Source of the DNA: Microlunatus capsulatus | GTDB taxonomy: Bacteria > Actinomycetota > Actinomycetes > Propionibacteriales > Propionibacteriaceae | Direction: 5' to 3' | Length of the DNA: 64,000 bases | Assembly (NCBI RefSeq): GCF_017876495.1 | Contig: NZ_JAGIOB010000001.1 | Span: 1,302,001 to 1,366,000 of the forward strand | Shown here: positions 9,273-18,684 of the stretch, piece by piece | Position numbering within the stretch: position 1 is the stretch's first letter | Layout of the letters: each line of letters opens with the position of its first letter | Position numbers and translations under genes: made by a program | The notes under the pieces: generated by a model | Database searches by the model: none | Seen by the model: the letters and a program-made list of their open reading frames with translations, nothing else | Told to the model about the DNA's origin: nothing

Positions 9273-9578
9273 TCAGCCGCGACGGCGGCGGACGACGCCG
9301 CGCAGCACGACGAGCAGGGTGACGGCTCCGGCCACGGCCCCGCCGACGATGCCGACGCGCTCGGTGCGCAGGTCACCGCGGGCGTTGAAGACGAGCGACT
9401 TGGCCTTCTCGATCTCGGTGTGCAGGAAGCGCTTCGCGCCCTCGACCTGGCGCTGCTTGACCCGCTGCGGGTGGACCTGGTCGATGAGCGCCTCGACGGC
9501 GGCCGCCAGACGGTCGCGGGTGGCCCCCAGGTCGGCTTGGATCTGGTCGGCGTCCCGGTCCGGTCGGCTGCTGGCCAC
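9273..9578 (-). CDS. DUF3618 family protein
   Basis: 101 residues, GTG start with GAGGGG upstream. Typical DUF3618 layout: an N-terminal helical region with DQIQADLGATRDRLAAAVEAL (about residues 10-31), an amphipathic helix, and a C-terminal membrane helix (about 76-95) followed by RRRRG. These small single-pass proteins occur in actinobacterial membranes, often near stress or envelope genes; the function is unknown. The GroES-like gene follows on the same strand. Confidence 0.8.
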   Translation of the reverse strand: MASSRPDRDADQIQADLGATRDRLAAAVEALIDQVHPQRVKQRQVEGAKRFLHTEIEKAKSLVFNARGDLRTERVGIVGGAVAGAVTLLVVLRGVVRRRRG

Positions 9579-9716
9579 GTGAGGATCCCCTCGGAGGTGC
9601 GGTCACGAGCCCGGCGGGCGCCGGGTCAGGGGCCAGCGTATTGCAGGTCGGGGGGAGCCGTCGCACGGCCCGCGGCGGGGCCGGGCCTCGCGTTCCTGAC
9701 CGGGGCGGACCCCCGC

Positions 9717-9722
9717 TAAGGT
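9717..9722 (+). promoter_or_regulatory. -10 hexamer TAAGGT, leaderless type
   Basis: TAAGGT ends 7 bases before ATG 9730 of the peroxiredoxin gene, with no Shine-Dalgarno between, so the mRNA probably starts at the ATG. Confidence 0.5.
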
Positions 9723-9729
9723 CGAGCCC

Positions 9730-10209
9730 ATGACGACCCGACTGTCGGCTGGCGACACCGCCCCGGACTTCACCCTCCCCGACGCCGACGGCAAGGAGGT
9801 CTCGCTGTCCGACTTCGCCGGCCAGCGGGTCATCGTCTACTTCTACCCGGCCGCGATGACGCCGGGCTGCACCACCCAGGCCGTCGACTTCACCGCCGCC
9901 ATGGACGACCTGAGCGCGGCCGGCCTGCACGTCCTCGGCATCTCCCCCGACGCCCCCGCCCGGCTCGCGGAGTTCCGCGACCAGCAGTCGGTGGCCTTCC
10001 CGCTGCTGTCGGACCCCGACCGCGCGACCCTGGGCGCGTACGGCGCCTACGGCGAGAAGCTGCTCTACGGCAAGCTCGTGGAGGGCGTCATCCGCTCGAC
10101 CTTCGTGGTGGACGTCGACCGCAAGGGCGCCGGCACCGTCGCGGTGGCGCAGTACAACGTGCGGGCCGCCGGCCACGTGGCCAAGCTGCGGCGCGAGCTC
10201 GGCCTCTGA
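9730..10209 (+). CDS. bcp: Peroxiredoxin of the Bcp/PrxQ type
   Basis: 159 residues. It reduces hydroperoxides with thiol electrons in the cytoplasm. The thioredoxin-fold start GDTAPDFTLPDADGKEVSLSD is followed by the peroxidatic site PAAMTPGCT with Cys47. The resolving Cys that many Bcp proteins carry four residues later is absent (GCTTQAV), and no other Cys is seen, so this is a 1-Cys version that must be resolved by an external thiol such as mycothiol or a redoxin (inference). Single gene, leaderless-type promoter, followed by the oppositely oriented tRNA-Leu. Confidence 0.9.
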   Translation: MTTRLSAGDTAPDFTLPDADGKEVSLSDFAGQRVIVYFYPAAMTPGCTTQAVDFTAAMDDLSAAGLHVLGISPDAPARLAEFRDQQSVAFPLLSDPDRATLGAYGAYGEKLLYGKLVEGVIRSTFVVDVDRKGAGTVAVAQYNVRAAGHVAKLRRELGL

Positions 10210-10233
10210 CGCCTGACCTCGCGGGGGTGCGGG

Positions 10234-10316
10234 TGCCGGAGAAGGGACTCGAACCCTCACGCTCATGGAGCACAGGAACCTAAATCCTGCGTGTCTGCCA
10301 GTTCCACCACTCCGGC
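10234..10316 (-). tRNA. tRNA-Leu, anticodon UAG
   Basis: An 83-base gene with 7-bp acceptor stem GCCGGAG/CTCCGGC, a CAGGA/TCCTG anticodon stem around TTTAGGT (anticodon TAG, reading CUA and related codons), a class II variable arm and the T arm containing GGTTCGAGTCC. The CCA end is not encoded: discriminator A is followed by CCC. Confidence 0.95.
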
Positions 10317-10328
10317 GCGGGCGGCAGC

Positions 10329-10826
10329 CTACCCCGCGTCGTCGGGCCGGCGGCGCTCGTAGCGGACGAAGGCGTGCCCCTCGTGCGGCTCCCGCGCCGT
10401 CTCGACCCAGTCCGCCGGGTCCACCGCCGGGAAGAAGACGTCCCCCGCCGGCTCGGCGTCCACCTCGGTGACCTCGAGGGCGTCCAGCCGCTCCCAGGCG
10501 GCGCGGTAGACCTGGCCGCCGCCGGCCACCACGACGAGGTCGTCGTCGAGGGCCAGCGCGCGGTCGAGCGCGGCGTCGACGTCGCGGTGCACCTCGACGC
10601 CGTCGGGGCCGAAGGCCGGGTCGCGGCTGACCACGAGGGTGGTGCGCCCGGGCAGCGGACGCCCGATGGCGTCGTAGGTGAGCCGGCCCATCACCAGCGG
10701 GTGGCCCAGTGTCAGCCGCTTGAAGCGGGCCTGGTCCCCCGGCACGTGCCAGGGGATGTCCGGACCGGACCCGATCACCCCGTTGCGGGCGACCGCGACG
10801 ACGGCCACCACCTGCGCGCCGGCCAC
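10329..10826 (-). CDS. folA: Dihydrofolate reductase
   Basis: 165 residues, GTG start. It reduces dihydrofolate to tetrahydrofolate with NADPH. Visible motifs are ARNGVIGSGPDIPWHVPGDQARFK near the N-terminus (with the catalytic acidic residue in GDQARFK), LVMGRLTYDAIGRPLPGRTTLVVSR (about 44-68) and VVAGGGQVY (about 98-106). It begins one base after the thyA stop on the same strand, so thymidylate synthase and the enzyme that recycles its dihydrofolate product form one unit. Last gene of the run from murI to folA; the tRNA-Leu lies 12 bases beyond its stop. Confidence 0.95.
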   Translation of the reverse strand: MAGAQVVAVVAVARNGVIGSGPDIPWHVPGDQARFKRLTLGHPLVMGRLTYDAIGRPLPGRTTLVVSRDPAFGPDGVEVHRDVDAALDRALALDDDLVVVAGGGQVYRAAWERLDALEVTEVDAEPAGDVFFPAVDPADWVETAREPHEGHAFVRYERRRPDDAG

Positions 10827-10827
10827 C

Positions 10828-11649
10828 TCAGACCGCGATCGGGGCTCTGATGCCCGGGTGCGGGTCGTAGCCCTCGACGACGACGTCGGCCATCGTGAAC
10901 CCGTCGATGCTGTCGACCCCGGGGTCGAGCACCAGCCGCGGCAGCGGTCGCGGCTCGCGCTCCAGCTGCCGGCGGGCCTGGTCGAGGTGGTTCACGTAGA
11001 GGTGCGCGTCGCCCAGGGTGTGCACCAGCTCGCCGACGTCGAGGTCGCAGACCTGGGCCACGAGGTGGGTGAGCAGCGCGTACGAGGCGATGTTGAACGG
11101 CACGCCGAGGAAGACGTCGGCCGAGCGCTGGTAGAGCTGGCACGACAGCCGGCCCCGGGCGCCCGGCACGTCGGCCGGCGGCGGCGCGACGTAGAACTGG
11201 AAGAGGGTGTGGCAGGGCGGCAGCGCCATCTGGTCGACCTCGGCCACGTTCCAGGCGCTCACGACGTGCCGGCGCGAGTCCGGGTTGGACCGCAGCGACG
11301 CGACGACGGCGGCCAGCTGGTCGACGTGCCGGCCGTCGGGGGTGGGCCAGGAGCGCCACTGGGACCCGTAGACCGGGCCCAGCTCGCCGTCCGCGTCGGC
11401 CCACTCGTCCCAGATCGTCACGCCCTGCTCGTGCAGCCAGCCGATGTTCGTCGAGCCCGAGACGAACCACAGCAGCTCGGCGACCACCGACCGGACGTGG
11501 ATCTTCTTCGTCGTCACCAGCGGGAAGCCGGCGGCGAGGTCGAAGCGCATCTGGTACCCGAAGGTGCTGAGCGTGCCGGTGCCCGTCCGGTCCCCCTTGG
11601 GCACCCCGGTGTCCAGCACGTGCCGGACCAGGTCCAGGTAGGTCTTCAC
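10828..11649 (-). CDS. thyA: Thymidylate synthase (ThyA type)
   Basis: 273 residues, GTG start. It methylates dUMP to dTMP using methylene-tetrahydrofolate. The catalytic Cys146 is in [11 protein letters not shown]; other signatures are [12 protein letters not shown] near residue 20, [16 protein letters not shown] and [13 protein letters not shown]. Length and motifs are complete. The GTG overlaps the rdgB TGA by 4 bases (GTGA) and folA follows after one base, so the three genes are translationally coupled. Confidence 0.97.
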   Translation of the reverse strand: MKTYLDLVRHVLDTGVPKGDRTGTGTLSTFGYQMRFDLAAGFPLVTTKKIHVRSVVAELLWFVSGSTNIGWLHEQGVTIWDEWADADGELGPVYGSQWRSWPTPDGRHVDQLAAVVASLRSNPDSRRHVVSAWNVAEVDQMALPPCHTLFQFYVAPPPADVPGARGRLSCQLYQRSADVFLGVPFNIASYALLTHLVAQVCDLDVGELVHTLGDAHLYVNHLDQARRQLEREPRPLPRLVLDPGVDSIDGFTMADVVVEGYDPHPGIRAPIAV

Positions 11650-12269
11650 CGCACCTCCTCCTGTGCGGCGGTCCGCCGCAGCTCGTCGATCAGCACGGGC
11701 ACGAGGGCCCGGATGGCTTGGCCGCGGTGGCTGATGGCGTCCTTCGCGGCCGGGTCCAGCTGGGCCGTCGTGCGGTCGTGGCCCTGGGCCACGAACAGCG
11801 GGTCGTAGCCGAAGCCGTGCTCGCCGGCCGGCGCGGTGGTCAGGTGGCCGGGCATGACCCCGGTGCGGACGTGCTCGGTCCCGTCGGGCAGCACCAGGGC
11901 CATGGCGCAGACGAACTGGCCGCTGCGCTGCTCCGGCCCCTCGAGGTCGAACAGCTGGCGCAGCAGCAGGGCGTTGTTGCTCGCGTCCGTGGCTTCGGCG
12001 CCGGACCACCGGGCCGAGCGGACGCCGGGCATGCCGTTGAGCCGGTCGACGGCCAGCCCGGAGTCGTCGGCGACGGCCGGCAGGCCCGTCGCCGCTACGC
12101 AGGCCCGGGCCTTGAGCAGGGCGTTGCCCTCGAAGGTCTGCTCGGTCTCGGCCGGCTCCGGGTACCGCGCGACGTCGGCCAGGGCGAGCACCTCGACGGC
12201 CGGGGCCGCCGCGGCGACGATCCGGCGCAGCTCGGTGAGCTTCTTCGCGTTGTTGGTGGCCAGCACCAC
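11646..12269 (-). CDS. rdgB: XTP/dITP pyrophosphatase (RdgB/HAM1)
   Basis: 207 residues from GTG 12269. It hydrolyses non-canonical purine triphosphates (ITP, XTP) to keep them out of nucleic acids. Motifs: [14 protein letters not shown] at the N-terminus, [25 protein letters not shown], and GFGYDPLF. The frame is open to a TTG at 12317 overlapping rph by 8 bases, but the extra 16 codons read through a copy of the dispersed palindromic repeat (encoding PEPVEG), so I prefer the internal GTG, which gives the usual N-terminus. A second GTG follows at 12266. Confidence 0.93.
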   Translation of the reverse strand: MVLATNNAKKLTELRRIVAAAAPAVEVLALADVARYPEPAETEQTFEGNALLKARACVAATGLPAVADDSGLAVDRLNGMPGVRSARWSGAEATDASNNALLLRQLFDLEGPEQRSGQFVCAMALVLPDGTEHVRTGVMPGHLTTAPAGEHGFGYDPLFVAQGHDRTTAQLDPAAKDAISHRGQAIRALVPVLIDELRRTAAQEEVR

Positions 12270-12309
12270 CCGCCCCTCGACGGGCTCGGGGGGCGCGACG
12301 GGCCCGGGG

Positions 12310-13041
12310 CTAGGCAACGCTCGCCTCGAGGGCGGCGCGCTGGAGCCGGGCCAGCTCGGCGCAGCCGGCGGTGCCGAGGTCGAGCAGCTCGTCGAGGACG
12401 CCGCGGTCGAAGGGGGCGCCCTCGGCGGTGCCCTGCACCTCGATGAAGGTGCCGGCCCCGCTCATCACGATGTTCATGTCGGTGTCGGCCGCGGAGTCCT
12501 CGGTGTAGCAGAGGTCGAGCATCGGCGTCCCGCCGACGACGCCGACCGAAACCGCGGCGACGCTGTCGACGAGCGGCTCCCCGGCCAGGGCGTCGCGCCC
12601 GCGCAGCCAGGCGACGGCGTCGGCCAGGGCCACGTAGGCGCCGGTGATGGAGGCCGTCCGGGTGCCGCCGTCGGCCTGCAGGACGTCGCAGTCGAGGACG
12701 ATGGTGTTCTCGCCCAGGGCCTTGTAGTCGATGACGGCGCGCAGGCTGCGGCCGATCAGCCGGCTGATCTCGTGGGTGCGGCCGCCGATGCGGCCCTTGA
12801 CCGACTCGCGGTCGTTGCGGGTGTTCGTCGCCCGCGGCAGCATCGCGTACTCGCTCGTCACCCAGCCGAGCCCCGAGCCCTTGCGCCAGCGCGGCACGCC
12901 CTCGGTGACGCTGGCCGCGACGAGCACCCGGGTCTGGCCGTACTCCACGAGCACCGACCCCTCGGCCTGGCTGAGCCAGTTGCGGGTGAAGCGCACCTCC
13001 CGGAGCTGGTCGAGGTCGCGTCCGTCGGCTCGTGAGGTCAT
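12310..13041 (-). CDS. rph: Ribonuclease PH
   Basis: 243 residues. A phosphorolytic 3'-5' exoribonuclease that trims tRNA 3' ends and other RNAs. Motifs: [11 protein letters not shown] near the start, [11 protein letters not shown], the long conserved block from [13 protein letters not shown] to [26 protein letters not shown], and [21 protein letters not shown] 13041 was chosen over a much longer open frame; TAGAGT lies 7 bases upstream, giving a leaderless-type start. rdgB follows, as in many actinobacteria. Confidence 0.96.
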   Translation of the reverse strand: MTSRADGRDLDQLREVRFTRNWLSQAEGSVLVEYGQTRVLVAASVTEGVPRWRKGSGLGWVTSEYAMLPRATNTRNDRESVKGRIGGRTHEISRLIGRSLRAVIDYKALGENTIVLDCDVLQADGGTRTASITGAYVALADAVAWLRGRDALAGEPLVDSVAAVSVGVVGGTPMLDLCYTEDSAADTDMNIVMSGAGTFIEVQGTAEGAPFDRGVLDELLDLGTAGCAELARLQRAALEASVA

Positions 13042-13048
13042 GCGCTGC

Positions 13049-13054
13049 ACTCTA
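13049..13054 (-). promoter_or_regulatory. -10 hexamer TAGAGT, leaderless type
   Basis: On the minus strand TAGAGT ends 7 bases before ATG 13041 of rph; no Shine-Dalgarno is present. Confidence 0.5.
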
Positions 13055-13088
13055 TTTGCCCCCGCCGACACTTCCGCGCGGCGACCGC

Positions 13089-13883
13089 TCAGCGAGGACC
13101 GATGGTCCAGCTGGCCCCGGGCTCGGCCAGCGAGACGGGGGCGTCGAGGTGCGGCCGGGCCTCGGCCAGCACGGCGTCGCGGTCGTGCCAGGGCGGGACG
13201 TGGGTCAGCACGAGCTCGGCGACGCCGGCCCGCTGCGCCGCCTCGGCCGCGTCCCGGCCGGAGAGGTGCAGGCCGGGCGGGTTGCCGGGGACGTCGCGGA
13301 ACGAGGCCTCCGCCAGCAGCAGGTCGGCCCCGGTCGCCAGCTCGACCAGTGCCTCGCAGGGGCCGGTGTCCCCGCTGTAGACCAGGCTGCCGCCCTCGGG
13401 CACGTCCTCGGTGACCCGCAGCGCGTAGGTCTCGACGGGGTGGTCGACCCGCGCGGTCTCGATCCGGAACGGCCCGACCTGCTGGCGGGGTGCCCAGTCC
13501 TGGTGGGCGAAGTGGGCGCCGATGCCGGCGGGCCGGCCGGCCGGGTCGTCCTCGCCGGGCACGGCGTAGGCGGCGACCAGCCGCTCGCGCGTCCCGGGCG
13601 GGCCGAGCAGCGGGATGCGCGGCCACGGCGCCGTCGGGGAGTAGCGAGCCCCCACGTAGAACGCGCAGACGTCGAGGCAGTGGTCCGGGTGCAGGTGGGT
13701 GAGCGCGATGGCGCCGACGTCCTCGGGCGCCAGGTGGCGGTACAGCGCGCCCATCGCCCCCGGGCCGAGGTCGAGCACGAGGGCGAAGGTGCCGCCCGCG
13801 AAGGGCGCCCGCACCAGGTAGCTCGACGCGGCCGCGTCCGGTCCCGAGACCGAGCCGCTGCAGCCCACCACGGTCAGCTCCAC
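13089..13883 (-). CDS. MBL-fold phosphodiesterase of the Rv1339 type
   Basis: 264 residues, GTG start. Metallo-beta-lactamase fold with the metal site [10 protein letters not shown] (HxHxDH, about residues 62-71), [11 protein letters not shown] (metal Asp) and LTHVPPWHD near the C-terminus. In M. tuberculosis the homologue next to murI and rph (Rv1339) is a cyclic nucleotide phosphodiesterase; the same neighbours here support that assignment, though tRNase Z-like members of the fold cannot be excluded from sequence alone. It lies 16 bases after murI and 47 bases before rph, all on one strand. Confidence 0.85.
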   Translation of the reverse strand: MELTVVGCSGSVSGPDAAASSYLVRAPFAGGTFALVLDLGPGAMGALYRHLAPEDVGAIALTHLHPDHCLDVCAFYVGARYSPTAPWPRIPLLGPPGTRERLVAAYAVPGEDDPAGRPAGIGAHFAHQDWAPRQQVGPFRIETARVDHPVETYALRVTEDVPEGGSLVYSGDTGPCEALVELATGADLLLAEASFRDVPGNPPGLHLSGRDAAEAAQRAGVAELVLTHVPPWHDRDAVLAEARPHLDAPVSLAEPGASWTIGPR

Positions 13884-13899
13884 GCCGGCTCCCCCGTCC

Positions 13900-14721
13900 T
13901 CACGCGAACTGCTCCACGCCGCTGACCAGCCCGCCCATCAGCCGGTGGCCGATGCCCTCGAACGCCTGCGGGTCGCCGGTGGTGAGGAAGCGGTGCGAGG
14001 CCTCCCGCGGCCGGTCGTGCGTCAGCCCGCGTCGGGTCAGCACGGCGTAGACGTCCTTGGCGCACTCGTCGGCGCTGGAGACCAGGGTGACCCCGTCGCC
14101 GAGGACGTAGGACAGCACACCCGTCAGCAGCGGGTAGTGGGTGCAGCCGAGGATGAGGGTGTCGATCCCGGCCGCCTGCAGCGGCGCCAGGTAGTCCTCG
14201 GCGCAGGCCAGCAGCTCGGGACCGCCGGTGACGCCGGCCTCGACGAAGGGCACGAAGCGGGGGCAGGCGGCCGTCTCCAGCCGGACCTGCGGGGCGGCGG
14301 CGAAGGCGTCGTCGTAGGCCTGGGACGTCGCCGTCGCCTCGGTGCAGATGACGCCGACCCGGCCGCTCCGGGTGGCGGCGACCGCACGCCGGGCCGCCGG
14401 CAGGATCACCTCGACGACGGGGACGGCGTAGCGCTCGCGGGCGTCGCGCAGGACGGCGGCGCTGGCGGAGTTGCAGGCGATGACGAGGGCCTTGACGCCC
14501 TGGGCGACGAGGTGGTCGAGGCACTCGAGCGCGAACTCGCGGACGTCGGCGATCGGCTGCTCGCCGTAGGGCGCCCGCGCGGTGTCGCCGAGGTAGACGA
14601 GGTCCTCGTGGGGCAGCTGGTCGATGACGGCCCGGGCGACGGTGAGCCCGCCGAACCCCGAGTCGAAGATGCCGATCGGCGCCTCGCTGCCCGGCCCGGG
14701 CGAGGCTGCGGCGGCGGTCAC
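13900..14721 (-). CDS. murI: Glutamate racemase
   Basis: 273 residues from GTG 14721. It interconverts L- and D-glutamate for peptidoglycan. The [17 protein letters not shown] start, [11 protein letters not shown], the first catalytic Cys in ACNSAS and the second in GCTHYPLL are all present. An in-frame GTG 16 codons upstream would overlap the divergent DinB gene region. TAAACT lies 8 bases before the chosen start. First gene of the run murI, MBL protein, rph, rdgB, thyA, folA. Confidence 0.95.
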   Translation of the reverse strand: MTAAAASPGPGSEAPIGIFDSGFGGLTVARAVIDQLPHEDLVYLGDTARAPYGEQPIADVREFALECLDHLVAQGVKALVIACNSASAAVLRDARERYAVPVVEVILPAARRAVAATRSGRVGVICTEATATSQAYDDAFAAAPQVRLETAACPRFVPFVEAGVTGGPELLACAEDYLAPLQAAGIDTLILGCTHYPLLTGVLSYVLGDGVTLVSSADECAKDVYAVLTRRGLTHDRPREASHRFLTTGDPQAFEGIGHRLMGGLVSGVEQFA

Positions 14722-14759
14722 GGTCGGTGAGTTTACGGGCCGGTCCCGGTCTGACCGGC

Positions 14760-15371
14760 ATGACGACACCCGGCACCACCTCAGCGGAGACGACCCTGCT
14801 CGACCTGCACCCGCCCGCGGCGACGGCCGCCCGGCTCGCCGCCACCGTCGGCGACGCCGACCTCGACCGGCCGACGCCCTGCCAGATCACGGTCCGCCAG
14901 CTGCTGGCCCACCTGCTGGGCCTCGCCGAGGCCTTCACCGACGCGGCCGCGAAGGTCGACGGCCCGACCACCCGGACCGCTCCCGCTCCCGACTCCCTCG
15001 ACCTGCCGCCCGACTGGCGTGCCCGGGTCCCCGGGCACCTCGACGCCCTCGCGGCCGCCTGGCGCGCGCCCGAGGCCTGGACCGGCCTCGCCGTCGCCGG
15101 CGGTGTCGAGATGCCCGCCGCGGTGATGGGCCTGGTGGCCAACGACGAGCTGGTCCTGCACGGCTGGGACCTCGCCGTCGCCACCGGCCAGCCCTTCGCC
15201 GTCGACCCGGCCAACCTCGAGGCCGCCTGGCAGCTCGTCCGCCAGACCCCCGACGACCCGGCCGCCCGCGAGGGCCTCTTCGGCCCGGTCCACCCCGTCC
15301 CCGCCGACGCGCCCCTCCTCGACCGCGTCCTCGGCGGCGCCGGTCGCGACCCCCGCTGGTCCCCGGCCTGA
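14760..15371 (+). CDS. DinB-like TIGR03086 family metal-binding protein
   Basis: 203 residues from ATG 14760. Four-helix DinB/mycothiol-dependent maleylpyruvate isomerase-like fold: [22 protein letters not shown] (about residues 38-59) with the first metal-ligand His, and [17 protein letters not shown] (about 130-146) with the later His-Gly-Trp-Asp signature. Such proteins are thought to bind a metal and use mycothiol; the substrate is unknown. It lies on the opposite strand from its neighbours, divergent from murI and upstream of a repeat-rich gap. Confidence 0.8.
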   Translation: MTTPGTTSAETTLLDLHPPAATAARLAATVGDADLDRPTPCQITVRQLLAHLLGLAEAFTDAAAKVDGPTTRTAPAPDSLDLPPDWRARVPGHLDALAAAWRAPEAWTGLAVAGGVEMPAAVMGLVANDELVLHGWDLAVATGQPFAVDPANLEAAWQLVRQTPDDPAAREGLFGPVHPVPADAPLLDRVLGGAGRDPRWSPA

Positions 15372-15427
15372 CCAGAGGCACCCAGGCCTTTCGAGGGCTC
15401 AGGGGGTAGCTCATCGACCGAGCGGGT

Positions 15428-15454
15428 CCCTTCGACGGGCTCAGGGAGCGGGGG
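15428..15454. repeat. Single copy of the 27-bp repeat
   Basis: Matches the tandem units at 15649-15729 except for GGG in place of AGG after CTTCGAC. Confidence 0.75.
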
Positions 15455-15648
15455 GCGCCGACGGTGCGCCCCTCGACGACCTCGAGGAACGGCGAGCGGG
15501 CGCGGCACCACCGCCGAGGTGACGGTCAGGGCCGCTGCGGTCCCGTGGAGGGGCGTGGACGGGCCTGGCGGGAGCGCCGGAGCCTGCGGAGGCGCGGATG
15601 GTTGCCCCGAGCGGGAGCCCAGCGGCCCTGACCGGCACCGGACCCGGC

Positions 15649-15729
15649 CCCTTCGACAGGCTCAGGGAGCGGGGGCCCTTCGACAGGCTCAGGGAGCGGG
15701 GGCCCTTCGACGAGCTCAGGGAGCGGGGG
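15649..15729. repeat. Three tandem 27-bp repeat units
   Basis: Units start at 15649, 15676 and 15703 with exact 27-base spacing. Core is CTTCGACAGGCTCAGGGAG in the first two and CTTCGACGAGCTCAGGGAG in the third, followed by CGGGGG. They are half-sites of the palindromes found at 54304-54500. Confidence 0.85.
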
Positions 15730-15747
15730 TGAGGCCGGCCGAGCGGG

Positions 15748-16995
<1,248 letters not shown>

Positions 16996-17061
16996 CTACC
17001 TCTCCTCGCCGCCCGGCCTGCGCCGGGCTCGCCGTCTGTGCCAACACCTGCCCGGAAGGGC

Positions 17062-17481
17062 CTATTCCGTGATGGTCAGGTCTTCCTCGGTGACCTGCCC
17101 GTCCACGATCCGGTACGAGCGGACCGAGACCGGACCCTCCCCGGCGCCCGACTCCGCCGTCGAGACCAGGACGTAGTGGGCCTGCGGCTCGGCCGCGTAG
17201 GCGATGTCGGTGCGCGAGGGGTAGGCCTCGGTGGCGGTGTGGGAGTGGTAGACCACGACGACCTCCTCGTCGGCCTCGTCCATCGCCTGGTAGAGCCGCA
17301 GCTGCTCGGTGGGGTCGAACCGGAAGAAGGTCGGCGAGCGGTCCGCGTTGGTCATGGCCACGAAGCGGGCCGGGACGTCGGAGCCGGCCGGGCCGACGAT
17401 GACGCCGCACGCCTCGTCCGGGTGGTCGGCGCGGGCGTGGGCCACCATGGCGTCCACGTGGGCACGGGCGATGCTCAGCAC
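17062..17481 (-). CDS. mec: CysO-cysteine peptidase Mec (JAMM metalloprotease)
   Basis: 139 residues from GTG 17481. A zinc JAMM/MPN+ peptidase that releases cysteine from the CysO-cysteine adduct. Active-site residues are Glu23 (DEACG), His79 and His81 (HSH), Ser89 and Asp92 (HSHTATEAYPSRTD). The frame is open to an ATG 14 codons upstream, but those codons include CCA, CCT and AGG, which are rare here, and TAGGCT lies 7 bases before the GTG, so I prefer the short start. First gene of the mec-cysO-cysM set. Confidence 0.93.
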   Translation of the reverse strand: MLSIARAHVDAMVAHARADHPDEACGVIVGPAGSDVPARFVAMTNADRSPTFFRFDPTEQLRLYQAMDEADEEVVVVYHSHTATEAYPSRTDIAYAAEPQAHYVLVSTAESGAGEGPVSVRSYRIVDGQVTEEDLTITE

Positions 17482-17488
17482 GGCGGCG

Positions 17489-17494
17489 AGCCTA
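17489..17494 (-). promoter_or_regulatory. -10 hexamer TAGGCT, leaderless type
   Basis: On the minus strand TAGGCT ends 7 bases before GTG 17481 of mec and supports that start over the upstream ATG. Confidence 0.5.
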
Positions 17495-17559
17495 GGTGGC
17501 GCGTCCACCGGCGCCGGGTCCATCCGCGCACTGAGACCGGTGTCCGGTGCGCGGACCGG

Positions 17560-18183
17560 TCAGGAGCCGTCGCGCAGGTCGTGGAGCCGCTCGGGCACGA
17601 ACACGACGTCGGCGAAGCGGACGGTGCAGCCGTCGCCCGTCGGGCTCTGCGCCTCGAGCCCGACGCGGTGCGCGGCCAAGACGTCGCCGAGGGTGAAGAC
17701 CCGGACCAGCGCCCAGTCCACCCCGTCGGTCGACGCGTGGTAGGCGTACACGCGGCCCACCCGGGAGACCCGCAGCCAGACCGAGCGCCCGTCGACGACG
17801 AAGGAGTTGGCGTCGTCGGACACACCCACGGTGACGACGGAGACCACCATCGGCTCCCCCGCGGGCGAGCGCTCGAAGCAGAGCTTGGCCCAGTGGGTGG
17901 CGTCCTGCCAGAGCAGCAGCACGCCCGCGTCGAAGGTGGCGGCGAAGTCGACGGCGACCCGGGCGCGGAGCTGGAAGTCCCCCTCCGGCGGCTCGCCCAG
18001 CAGGGTCACGGCGTTCGCGAGCGACTCCGCGTCACCGGCGCCCGCCCCGCCGGGGTTGACGTAGAGGTCGGTCCGGGGCGGGGCCTGCCCCACCACCGCG
18101 CCGTCCTCGTCCAGGTGCCAGGTCGAGCCGGCGGACGGGGTCAGCGGGAAAGGCAGGTCGGGCAGCTCCAGCGCGTCGCTCAT
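17560..18183 (-). CDS. DUF1349 family protein
   Basis: 207 residues. Predicted concanavalin-like beta-sandwich of the DUF1349 family: DLYVNPGG, the strand pair FQLRARVAVDFAATFDAGVLLLWQDATHWAKLCFE (about residues 70-104), ANSFVVDGRSVWLRVSRVG and a C-terminal VGLEAQSPTGDGCTVRFADV. There is no signal peptide, so it should be cytoplasmic. Members have been linked to regulation or carbohydrate binding but the role is not established. TACAGT lies 6 bases before ATG 18183. It separates mec from the stress and transport genes. Confidence 0.8.
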   Translation of the reverse strand: MSDALELPDLPFPLTPSAGSTWHLDEDGAVVGQAPPRTDLYVNPGGAGAGDAESLANAVTLLGEPPEGDFQLRARVAVDFAATFDAGVLLLWQDATHWAKLCFERSPAGEPMVVSVVTVGVSDDANSFVVDGRSVWLRVSRVGRVYAYHASTDGVDWALVRVFTLGDVLAAHRVGLEAQSPTGDGCTVRFADVVFVPERLHDLRDGS

Positions 18184-18189
18184 GTCGAG

Positions 18190-18195
18190 ACTGTA
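18190..18195 (-). promoter_or_regulatory. -10 hexamer TACAGT, leaderless type
   Basis: On the minus strand TACAGT ends 6 bases before ATG 18183 of the DUF1349 gene; no Shine-Dalgarno is present. Confidence 0.5.
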
Positions 18196-18216
18196 GGGCC
18201 CCGCCCCACCGCCCGG

Positions 18217-18681
18217 TCAGGCGGTCGCGCGCTCGCTGCGGGCGGTCGGGCGGCAGATGAGGACCGGGCAGGGCGCCGAGTGCTGGACCCGCGACGCCGT
18301 GCTGCCGAGCAGGATCGTCGGGGTGAGCCCCCGGCTGCCCGCGGCCATGGAGATGAGGTCGGCGTCGAGGTCCTCGGCCGCCCGGACGATCTCCTGGGCC
18401 GGCGAGCCGCTGCGGACCTGCCGGTGGACCGCGGGCCCCCACCCGTCGAAGACCGCGGCCACGAGGTCGACCGCCGTCTGGGCCTCCTGCTGGAAGCTGA
18501 GGTCGGCCAGCTGCGTGGGGCGCTGCTCCCCCAGCTCGTTGGCGAAGGGCACGGCCGCGAACGGGCTGACGACGGCGATGACGGTCACGTCGGTGATCTC
18601 GCGCGAGTCGGCGATCCACTTGAACTGCTTGGCCCCGACCAGGGAGGCGCGGGAGCCGTCGGTGGTGACGATGCAGTGCAT
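18217..18681 (-). CDS. Universal stress protein (UspA family)
   Basis: 154 residues. The USP fold starts with HCIVTTDGSRASLVGAK and ends with the ATP-binding-type motif GSRGLTPTILLGSTASRV (G-x2-G-x9-G-S pattern) and HSAPCPVLICRP. ATP-binding USPs act as stress sensors or modulators. It starts 3 bases after the stop of the APC permease gene, so the two are almost certainly co-transcribed; USP-transporter pairs often imply regulation of the transporter (inference). Confidence 0.9.
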   Translation of the reverse strand: MHCIVTTDGSRASLVGAKQFKWIADSREITDVTVIAVVSPFAAVPFANELGEQRPTQLADLSFQQEAQTAVDLVAAVFDGWGPAVHRQVRSGSPAQEIVRAAEDLDADLISMAAGSRGLTPTILLGSTASRVQHSAPCPVLICRPTARSERATA

Positions 18682-18684
18682 GGG

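Larger units (their letters stand above)
15372..15747. other. Gene-free gap with palindromic repeats between the DinB-like gene and cysM
   Basis: 376 bases. I see no supportable gene. The gap holds five copies of a short repeat with the core CTTCGACAGGCTCAGGGAG: a degenerate one near 15386-15404, one at 15428-15454 and three in tandem at 15649-15729. In the M. tuberculosis order I recall, a rhomboid gene lies at this place; nothing like it is visible here. Confidence 0.8.

Noticed and set aside
12270-12317. TTG start for rdgB at 12317
   Set aside because: The added codons read through a dispersed repeat, and the resulting N-terminus differs from the family.
15649-15729. CRISPR-like array
   Set aside because: The 27-base units are directly adjacent with no unique spacers between them and no cas genes nearby.
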